From Actinomycetota bacterium (GTDB lineage Bacteria; Actinomycetota; Actinomycetes; Mycobacteriales; Mycobacteriaceae): a DNA stretch of 5,080 nucleotides. Of the stretch, positions 1 through 5,080 are shown in pieces. Position 1 is the stretch's first letter. Every line of letters starts with the position of its first letter. The stretch spans positions 1 through 5,080 of the forward strand of contig SYAB01000376.1 of assembly GCA_005787665.1 (NCBI GenBank), given 5' to 3'. A model generated the notes under the pieces. It worked only from the letters and a program-made list of their open reading frames with translations, searched no databases and was not told where the DNA came from. The position numbers were made by a program, and so were the translations under genes.

Positions 1-330
1 CACGTTGGCGACGGCGAGCGGGTGGGTGATGTAGGGGTCCCCCGATCGGCGCAACTGGGTGGCGTGCTTCTCCTCGGCCACCTCGTAGGCCCGCTGCAGA
101 ATCGACAGGTCCGCCTTGGGATAGATCCCGCGGTGCACCGCGACCAGGGGCTCGAGCACCGGACTGATGGCGCTGCGCTGCGCAGTCATCCGCCGGGCCA
201 GCCGGGCCCGGACACGGCGCGAGGCGCTGCTGGCGTTCTTGGCGGGCTCCGGCTGCCCCCCGGGGAACTCTGCTATCGGCACCGGCTGGGTGACGGCGAC
301 GTTCTGCGCACCACTCGGCTCGTCTGCCAT
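1..330 (-). CDS. relA: RelA/SpoT-family (p)ppGpp synthetase/hydrolase, N-terminal 110 codons only
   Basis: This is the start of the bifunctional stringent-response enzyme (Rel), which makes (p)ppGpp from ATP and GDP/GTP and hydrolyses it, in the cytoplasm at the ribosome. Only residues 1-110 are present because the gene runs off the left edge. The first 35 or so residues are a low-conservation acidic/Pro-rich tail. After it come [19 protein letters not shown] (about 35-53), [10 protein letters not shown] (about 57-66), then [17 protein letters not shown] and [13 protein letters not shown] (98-109), the typical lead-in to the HD hydrolase domain. The catalytic HD motif itself, the synthetase domain and the TGS/ACT domains lie outside the window, so activity cannot be judged. 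The ATG at 330 is preferred because a near-perfect Shine-Dalgarno sequence lies just upstream and the protein start matches mycobacterial RelA as I recall it. It lies 35 nt downstream of apt, in the same direction and probably on the same transcript. Confidence 0.95.
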   Translation of the reverse strand, partial: MADEPSGAQNVAVTQPVPIAEFPGGQPEPAKNASSASRRVRARLARRMTAQRSAISPVLEPLVAVHRGIYPKADLSILQRAYEVAEEKHATQLRRSGDPYITHPLAVANV

Positions 331-332
331 CG

Positions 333-340
333 CCACCTCC
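333..340 (-). promoter_or_regulatory. Strong Shine-Dalgarno site for relA
   Basis: On the minus strand the sequence GGAGGTGG sits just before the relA ATG, with GGAGGT ending four bases upstream of it. It is the best ribosome binding site in the window and supports the start at 330. The other genes here start with overlaps or weak sites, so relA looks able to initiate translation independently of apt. Confidence 0.75.
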
Positions 341-365
341 GATCCCCGTGGTCCGAGGATATCGC

Positions 366-914
366 CTATTGCAGCACCTGCAGGCTGTGTACCGGAAGCG
401 GTGCCAGCCGGCCACGCCCGCCGAGTGCGGCCAGTTCCATCACCACCGCCGCCCCCGTCACCTCGGCTGACGCGGCGGCCAGCAGTTCGCACGCCGCGAC
501 CAGGGTGCCGCCGGTCGCCAGCACGTCATCGACGACGGCGACCCGGCGGCCGGCCAGGTCGATGCCCGTCGCGGGAATCTCCAGCGTCGCGGTGCCGTAT
601 TCGAGGATGTAGGTCCGGCCGTGTACGGGCGGGGGCAGCTTGCCGCCCTTGCGGATCGCCAGAACACCCACCCCCAGCCGCTGGGCGACGGCCCCGCCGA
701 GCAGAAACCCCCGGGCGTCGATCCCGGCGATCAGGTCCGCCCCGGCCACCACATCGGCCAGCGCGCCGGTCACCACCGCGAAGCCGCGGTCATCGGCGAG
801 CACCGGGGTCAGGTCCCGGAACAGCACCCCGGGTTCGGGGAAATCCGTCACATTGCGGGTCAATGCGGTGATGACCGCAGCGACGGCATCGGGCCCGCGG
901 TCCGGCGGGTTCAT
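366..914 (-). CDS. apt: Adenine phosphoribosyltransferase (purine salvage)
   Basis: The 182-residue product should convert adenine and PRPP to AMP and pyrophosphate in the cytoplasm. Family marks are all present: [16 protein letters not shown] (24-39) near the N-terminus, [10 protein letters not shown] (64-73), the basic [10 protein letters not shown] segment (88-97), the flexible-loop [12 protein letters not shown] (102-113), and the PRPP-binding signature [13 protein letters not shown] (125-137) with its paired aspartates. The C-terminus [13 protein letters not shown] resembles mycobacterial Apt. I chose the ATG at 914, which overlaps the upstream lipoprotein stop as ATGA. The frame stays open to an upstream start at 1049, but that 45-residue extension is Arg/Pro-rich, lies wholly inside the lipoprotein gene and shows no family similarity. 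The length of 182 fits typical bacterial APRTs (about 170-185). The stop is TAG, 35 nt before relA. The ribosome site is weak, so translation is probably coupled to the gene before it. Confidence 0.95.
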   Translation of the reverse strand: MNPPDRGPDAVAAVITALTRNVTDFPEPGVLFRDLTPVLADDRGFAVVTGALADVVAGADLIAGIDARGFLLGGAVAQRLGVGVLAIRKGGKLPPPVHGRTYILEYGTATLEIPATGIDLAGRRVAVVDDVLATGGTLVAACELLAAASAEVTGAAVVMELAALGGRGRLAPLPVHSLQVLQ

Positions 915-1306
915 GGCTCCAGCCGCCAGCGGTCCATGTTCCAGCCGGCGCCCCATTTGGTGGGGTTGGCCTCGACGCCGAACATCTTTTTCGCGGCCAG
1001 CAGGGTGCGCTGCTGGCGGTACAGCGGCAGGGTCGGCATATCGGTCCACAGAATCGGGGCAGCATCACCGATGAGCCGGGCCTGTTCCTTGGGGTCGGTC
1101 GTAAGAGCCAGTGCCGCGATGATGCCGTCGACCTGCGGGTTGGCGTATCCGGGCAGGTTGTTGCCGTTGCCGGTGTGCAGCGCGTAGGCATCCATCGCCG
1201 AGGAGCCGGTGGACCCGCTACCGGCCGCACCGCCGGTGCTGGCCAGCAGGACGTCGATCTGGCCGTCGCGCAGTGCCTGCGGACCGGTTCTCGGTGGCCA
1301 GACTGG
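911..1306 (-). pseudogene. Out-of-frame C-terminal part of the solute-binding lipoprotein
   Basis: This is the downstream fragment of the frameshifted lipoprotein gene, open from just after a TGA at 1307-1309 to the TGA at 911. The family-like sequence begins at about 1285 with [16 protein letters not shown] and continues through a Gly/Ser-rich stretch, [34 protein letters not shown] and [10 protein letters not shown]. The LPLYRQQR segment is typical of the C-terminal lobe of SBP_bac_5 proteins. The first ATG in this frame is at 1195, with no convincing ribosome site before it, so it is unlikely to be an independent gene. If the shift is a sequencing error, the fragment is simply the last 124 residues of the full protein. 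Confidence 0.8.
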
Positions 1307-2564
1307 TCACCGTGATCCCGGCCGCCGAACACGCCTGGGTGATCGCGGCGATCGCGGCGGCCAGTCGGGGGTTGGGCGACTGGTAGCCGATCCGCACGGT
1401 CATCGGTTGGTATTCGACGGCGGCCGCCGCAGCCTCGGGGTTGGCGAGGTTGTACTGGTCCGACAGCGGCCCGGACTCCAGGACGGAGTAGGCGTCGTCG
1501 ATGACCGGGCTCAGCCGGGCGTTGGCGATCGGCATCGCGGCATTGGTCGCGATCACATCCCGCGGGGTACACGAAGCCACCGCCCGGCGGGCCTCCGGGG
1601 TGGCCAGCGGACCCTGCGCGCCGAAGATCAGCTGCTCGATACCGCCCGCTGCGATCTCGGTGCGCTGGTAGTCGTCGGGCGTGGTCAAGGTTCCCGAGGA
1701 TCCCGTCGCCACGTCCACGACGTGAAAGCTGCCGTTGTTGACCCGGTCCTGGACGTCAACACCGCGCGGCCAGACGGTGATCCGGGATGTCACCGGTTTG
1801 GCGCCCCACCACCGGTCGTTGGCGGTCAGCACCACCGCGCCGCCCTCGAGCACCGCGTCGATCCGGTACGGGCCCGAAGACGGGAACCGCTTGAGGGCCT
1901 CGGCGTCCAATCCGGGCTTGAGCTCCCAGATGGTGTTCCAGGCCTCCGCCACCCGGCCTATCGCCGCGAGGTCGCCGCTCTGCACGGCAGCGGTGACGTC
2001 CATGCCGAGAACATCGCCGATCACGTGCGAGGGCATCATCGAGGTGGCGGTGAACATCTGCGGGTAGTCCACGATCGCGCGGCCGGGCAGGAAGTTCACC
2101 CGGGCCTTCTTCTGACCGGGCTGGCACTCGATGCCCGCGACATCGAGATAGCCGGCCCGGCTCGCCGAGTCGAAACCTGGGAACCGGCCCGACTGGGCCG
2201 CCCAGGCCAGCACCATATCGTCGCAGGTGACGGGCTTGCCGTCGGAGTACACCGCGTCGTCGGCGATCTGGTAGTCCAGCATCAGCGGCTCCCGGCCGAC
2301 CACCGACACCGATCCGAAGTCGTTGTCGGCCAGCACCTGCCCGTCCGGTCCGTGCAGGCTGAAGCCGGTCAGAACCCGGGCGAAGGCCTGCGGACCGGCT
2401 GAGGCCGCCCCCGGCACCGTGTTGGTGTTGTAGCTGGTCAACACGCCGTCGACCGCATAGTTGACCTGCTCGGCCGCACTTCCCGCGCACCCGGTGAGCA
2501 CGGCGGGGACCGCGACGGTGATCAGGGCTGCCACCGCGACGGCAGCGCGGCGCCTCACTGCCAC
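911..2564 (-). CDS. Family 5 solute-binding lipoprotein (DppA/OppA-like), frameshifted
   Basis: This looks like the homologue of the mycobacterial lipoprotein encoded between secF and apt (Rv2585c in M. tuberculosis, from memory). It starts at GTG 2564, 7 nt after secF. Arginines at 4-6, a hydrophobic stretch and a lipobox LTGC (23-26) form a lipoprotein signal peptide with Cys26 as the lipidation site, so the product should be anchored on the outer face of the plasma membrane. SBP_bac_5 signatures follow: [21 protein letters not shown] (98-118, split here as [13 protein letters not shown] and PVTCDDMV) and SGPYRIDAV with NDRWWGAKP (230-257). Mature cysteines 114, 147, 332 and 412 could form two disulfides. 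From the GTG the frame stays family-like to about residue 426, then runs into an Arg/Pro-rich tail ending at a TAG (1218-1220). The expected C-terminus ([13 protein letters not shown] ... [10 protein letters not shown]) continues in another frame to the TGA at 911. Joined, the product is about 550 residues, close to the roughly 557 of the relative. The ligand is unknown; peptide is only a family-based guess, and no permease or ATPase genes are adjacent. Confidence 0.88.
1221..1306 (-). other. Frameshift interval in the lipoprotein gene
   Basis: The upstream frame stops at TAG 1218-1220 and the downstream frame has a TGA at 1307-1309, so the change of frame must occur between them. Protein content narrows it: residues ending SLATEN look coding in the first frame up to 1287, and GPQALRDGQ looks coding in the second frame from 1285. 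The simplest reading is one surplus base near 1286, or two missing bases there. No heptameric slippery run or homopolymer is seen at the junction, which argues against programmed frameshifting. Confidence 0.75.
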
Positions 2565-2571
2565 ATGCGGC

Positions 2572-3807
2572 CTAACGTTCCCGCTTGCCGGCAGGCCGCC
2601 GGGGTCGCACCCCGGGCTGCGGCTTGGCGGTGGCCGCCTCGGCAGACACCGTCTCGGCCTTGTCGGTCTCGGCCTTCTCGGTCTCAGCCTTCTCGGTCCC
2701 GGCCTTCTCGCTCCCGGCCTGCTCCGTTCCCGTCGCCTCCCCGGTCGCCGCGGCGGCCTTGTTGCGCCGGTTGAGCACCCGGCGGGTGTGGGTGCGCACC
2801 AGTTCGGTGCGCTCCCGCAGGGTGACCAGCAGTGGTGTGGCGAAGAAGATCGATGAGTAGGTGCCGACCAGGATGCCGACCAACTGGACCAGGGCGAGGT
2901 CCTTGAGCGTGCCGACCCCCAGGATCCAGACCGCCACCACCATCAACGCCACCACCGGCATGACCGAGATCAGGCTGGTGTTGATCGAGCGCATGAAGGT
3001 CTGGTTGATGGCGAGGTTCGCCTGCTCGGCGAAGGTTCGTCGGGTGGTGTGCTCGAAGCCCTTGGTGTTCTCCTCGACCTTGTCGAAGACGATGACGGTG
3101 TCGTAGAGCGAGAAACCCAGAATGGTCAACAGGCCGATGACCGTCGCCGGGGTCACCTCGAAACCGACCAGCGAGTACACCCCGGCGGTGGTGATCAGGT
3201 CGAAGCCCAGCGCGGCCAGCGCGGAGATCGCCATGAACTTCTCGTAGCGGATGGTGATGTAGATACTCACCAGCACCAGGAACACCGCCAGCGCGATGAG
3301 CGCCTTCTTGGTGATCTGCCCACCCCAGGTCTCCGACACCGCCGAATCGCTGATGGTCTGCTTGCTCGGCTTGCCGTCGGTGCCCTTGGGCTGGAACTTG
3401 TCGTAGAGGGCGTCGCGCAGCTTCTCGGTCTCGGCGTTGTCGAGCGTCTCCGAGCGGATCTGCACGGTCTGGGTCGCGCCGTTGCCGACCACGACCACGG
3501 ACTGCGCCGGCCGGCCGATCGCGTCGGTGAAGGTCTGCTCGACCTGGGAGACGCTGGCCTCCCCGGCGGCACCTCCCCGCGGGAAGGACACCTTGGTGCC
3601 GCCCTCGAAGTCGATACCGAAGGTGAAGCCGCGCAGCACGATGCTGGCGACAGCGATCGCCACGATCAGGAAGCTGATGCCGAACCACATCTTGCGGCGC
3701 CCGATGACGTCGAACGCCCCGGTGCCGGTGTAGAGCCGGGTGAAGAACCCGTGCCGCGGCAACCGCGAGTCATCGGTCGTGTCGATCTCAGTGGTGGTCT
3801 CGGTCAT
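2572..3807 (-). CDS. secF: Protein translocase subunit SecF
   Basis: SecF partners SecD (and YajC) in the membrane complex that uses the proton-motive force to pull secreted proteins through SecYEG. The 411-residue protein has the six-TM plan: TM1 at about 42-58, a large extracytoplasmic domain, then TM2 170-187, TM3 192-212, TM4 220-242, TM5 278-297 and TM6 303-327. The diagnostic motifs are FGIDFEGGT (63-71) just after TM1, [15 protein letters not shown] (233-247) at TM4, and [13 protein letters not shown] (315-327). After residue 330 comes a cytoplasmic tail of about 80 residues, longer than in E. coli. Its Glu/Lys/Ala/Thr pentapeptide repeats (about 363-387) are followed by a basic end ([11 protein letters not shown]). 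The start ATG at 3807 overlaps the secD TGA in an ATGA arrangement, with a G-rich but imperfect ribosome site before it, so translation is probably coupled to secD. The stop is TAG, 7 nt before the lipoprotein start. Confidence 0.97.
   Translation of the reverse strand: MTETTTEIDTTDDSRLPRHGFFTRLYTGTGAFDVIGRRKMWFGISFLIVAIAVASIVLRGFTFGIDFEGGTKVSFPRGGAAGEASVSQVEQTFTDAIGRPAQSVVVVGNGATQTVQIRSETLDNAETEKLRDALYDKFQPKGTDGKPSKQTISDSAVSETWGGQITKKALIALAVFLVLVSIYITIRYEKFMAISALAALGFDLITTAGVYSLVGFEVTPATVIGLLTILGFSLYDTVIVFDKVEENTKGFEHTTRRTFAEQANLAINQTFMRSINTSLISVMPVVALMVVAVWILGVGTLKDLALVQLVGILVGTYSSIFFATPLLVTLRERTELVRTHTRRVLNRRNKAAAATGEATGTEQAGSEKAGTEKAETEKAETDKAETVSAEAATAKPQPGVRPRRPAGKRER
2651..2725 (-). 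repeat. Five tandem copies of a 15-bp unit inside secF
   Basis: On the plus strand the units are GTCTCGGCCTTGTCG, GTCTCGGCCTTCTCG, GTCTCAGCCTTCTCG, GTCCCGGCCTTCTCG and the more diverged CTCCCGGCCTGCTCC, contiguous and in register. As 15 is a multiple of three, the array encodes pentapeptides of the form EKAET or EKAGT in the cytoplasmic C-terminal tail of SecF. Gain or loss of units would keep the frame, so this is a candidate length-variable site. Confidence 0.9.
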
Positions 3808-5080
3808 CGTCCCCGTCCCGTCCCGGCGGCCGCCGCGGTCTGCCCGGCTGCGCGGCGCTCACGGGCGATCTGCTGAACCGCGCCGAGTCCGTTGAAGGCC
3901 GGTTTGGACAGCGTCGGCGACTTCGACGCCAGGTACACCAGCGGCCAGGTGATCAGGAACACCACCACGACGTCGAGGATGGTGGTCAGGCCCAGGGTGA
4001 ACGCGAATCCCTTGACCTGCCCGACGGCCAGGAAGTACAGCACCGCGGCGGCCAGGAAGCTGACGGCGTTACCGGACAGGATGGTCTTGCGGGCGCGGGC
4101 CCAGCCACGCGGGACCGCCGACCGGAACGAGCGGCCCTCGCGAATCTCGTCCTTGATCCGCTCGAAGAACACCACGAACGAGTCCGCGGTGGTGCCGATA
4201 CCGATGATCAGACCCGCGATGCCGGCCAGGTCCAGGGTGTAGTTGATGTACCTGCCCAACAGCACCAGGATTCCGTAGACCATGGCGCCGGAGGCCACCA
4301 GCGACAGAGCGGTGAGCAACCCGAGCACCCGGTAGTAGGCCAGCGAGTAGACCAGCACCATGGCCAGGCCGATGGCACCCGCGATCAATCCCGCCCGCAG
4401 CGAGGTCAATCCCAATGTGGCCGATACGGTTTCGGCCTCCGAGGACTCGAAGGACAGCGGCAGCGACCCGTACTTGAGCACGTTGGCCAGTTGCTTGGCG
4501 GAATCGGCCGTGAAGGGCGGGTCGCCGCCGGAGATCTGCGTGCGTCCGCCGGGGATCGCCTCGCGGATCTGAGGCGCGCTGACCACCTGCGAATCGAGGG
4601 TGAAGGCGGTCTGGGTACCGATGTTGGCCGCGGTGAAGTCGCCCCAGGTCGTGGCGGCCTCATCCTTGAACTCCAGGTCGACGACGAACGCCGCGTTCTG
4701 CTGGTCGAACCCCGAGGTGGCGTCCTTGATCTGGTCGCCGCTGATGATCGACTTGTCCAGGATGTAGACGTACTTCTTGTCCTGCGAGCACGTCACCAGG
4801 GGAAGATTCGGGTCGTCGTTGCCGGCCAGGACGTCCTCCTGGTCGCAACGCCCGGCCATGTACTGCACCGAGAGCAGCAGCAGGTTCTGGTTGGTGCTCT
4901 GGCGCAGTTCCTTCTCGAACTTGATCCGCGCTGCCAGGTCCTGGCGCGGATCCGGCGGTCCCGGCGGCGCAGTGGGCTGCCCGGGCGCCCCGGGCGCCGG
5001 GGTCCCCGACGGTGCGGGAGGCGCCTTGGTCGGCGACGGGGCGGGCGGCGCCGGCGTCGGCGACGGGGCCTCGGGGTACG
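3804..5080 (-). CDS. secD: Protein translocase subunit SecD, N-terminus outside the window
   Basis: SecD is the larger half of the SecDF complex, which drives late steps of Sec export with the proton-motive force. The open frame enters from the right edge (first whole codon at 5078) and gives 424 visible residues; about 150 N-terminal residues, including TM1, are missing if it matches the roughly 573-residue M. tuberculosis protein. Visible residues 1-47 are a Pro/Ala-rich linker. Next comes the rest of the extracytoplasmic domain, with [11 protein letters not shown] (159-169) and GGRTQISGG. Five TM helices follow, at about 228-250, 254-275, 284-305, 333-353 and 355-384. The conserved TM4 segment [18 protein letters not shown], followed by [15 protein letters not shown], is the actinobacterial form of the SecD D-motif; its aspartates fit the proposed proton path. 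Two cysteines in the extracytoplasmic domain (visible 78 and 97) could pair. A GTG at 4868 is an internal valine codon, not the start. The TGA stop overlaps the secF ATG. Confidence 0.97.
   Translation of the reverse strand, partial: YPEAPSPTPAPPAPSPTKAPPAPSGTPAPGAPGQPTAPPGPPDPRQDLAARIKFEKELRQSTNQNLLLLSVQYMAGRCDQEDVLAGNDDPNLPLVTCSQDKKYVYILDKSIISGDQIKDATSGFDQQNAAFVVDLEFKDEAATTWGDFTAANIGTQTAFTLDSQVVSAPQIREAIPGGRTQISGGDPPFTADSAKQLANVLKYGSLPLSFESSEAETVSATLGLTSLRAGLIAGAIGLAMVLVYSLAYYRVLGLLTALSLVASGAMVYGILVLLGRYINYTLDLAGIAGLIIGIGTTADSFVVFFERIKDEIREGRSFRSAVPRGWARARKTILSGNAVSFLAAAVLYFLAVGQVKGFAFTLGLTTILDVVVVFLITWPLVYLASKSPTLSKPAFNGLGAVQQIARERRAAGQTAAAAGTGRGR

Noticed and set aside
331..365. Possible terminator or promoter in the apt-relA gap
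   Set aside because: Only a short imperfect CCTC/GAGG pairing with mismatches is present, with no U-run and no convincing -10/-35 pair. The region is mostly the relA ribosome site.
1270..1300. Programmed ribosomal frameshifting in the lipoprotein gene
   Set aside because: No slippery heptamer, homopolymer run or clear Shine-Dalgarno-like stimulator is visible at the junction. A mutation or a sequence error is the simpler explanation.
790..1572. Minus-strand open frame of 260 codons in the third frame across the lipoprotein and apt junction
   Set aside because: It is Arg/Pro/Cys-rich without family motifs and overlaps both real genes throughout, so it is a shadow frame and does not explain the frameshift.
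1209..2402. Long plus-strand open frame (397 codons) opposite the lipoprotein gene
   Set aside because: Its product is Arg/Gly/His-rich with no recognisable domain and no ribosome site. It is the usual antisense shadow in high-GC DNA, and the minus strand here carries clear family motifs.
3049..3876. Plus-strand open frame (275 codons) opposite secF
   Set aside because: It is a low-complexity Asp/Arg/Gly/His-rich shadow of secF. SecF motifs and membrane helices on the minus strand account for the coding signal.
4866..4868. GTG at 4868 as the secD start
   Set aside because: The same frame stays open to the right edge and upstream residues match the SecD linker and following domain, so this GTG is an internal valine codon.
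4980..5002. GC-rich inverted repeat (GGCGCC arms with a 3-nt spacer) in secD
   Set aside because: It lies within the Pro/Ala/Gly codons of the SecD linker, where GGC/GCC repetition is expected. There is no T-run or other sign of a regulatory structure.

Overview
The window is high-GC DNA with every supported gene on the minus strand. It reads, in transcription order from right to left: secD (C-terminal three quarters), secF, a solute-binding lipoprotein of the DppA/OppA type (SBP_bac_5), apt, and the first 110 codons of relA. This order matches the secD-secF-lipoprotein-apt-relA locus of mycobacteria (Rv2587c to Rv2583c in M. tuberculosis, from memory). Together with the Pro/Ala-rich linker in SecD and the mycobacterial-type RelA N-terminus, it points to a Mycobacterium/Mycolicibacterium chromosome. 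The species cannot be fixed from this window.

Layout: secD runs in from the right edge and ends at 3804. It overlaps secF (3807-2572) by 4 nt in an ATGA arrangement. Seven nt later a GTG opens the lipoprotein gene (2564-911). That gene overlaps apt (914-366) by 4 nt, again as ATGA. After a 35-nt gap, relA starts at 330 behind a strong Shine-Dalgarno sequence and leaves the window at base 1. There is no gap over 35 nt, no RNA gene, no mobile element, no CRISPR array and no convincing terminator or promoter. The layout suggests one transcription unit with translational coupling.

Functionally, SecD and SecF form the membrane complex that uses the proton-motive force to complete SecYEG export. 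The lipoprotein would itself be a Sec-type export client that binds a small ligand, perhaps a peptide, on the outer face of the membrane. Apt salvages adenine to AMP, and RelA makes and degrades (p)ppGpp, so the downstream half links purine nucleotide supply to the stringent response.

The most notable anomaly is a frameshift in the lipoprotein gene. The N-terminal 426 or so residues and the C-terminal 124 or so residues are both family-like but lie in different frames, and the switch falls between bases 1221 and 1306 (best guess about 1286). A second point of interest is a five-copy 15-bp tandem repeat in the 3' end of secF. I found no evidence of an undescribed system; this is a conserved housekeeping locus with local oddities.
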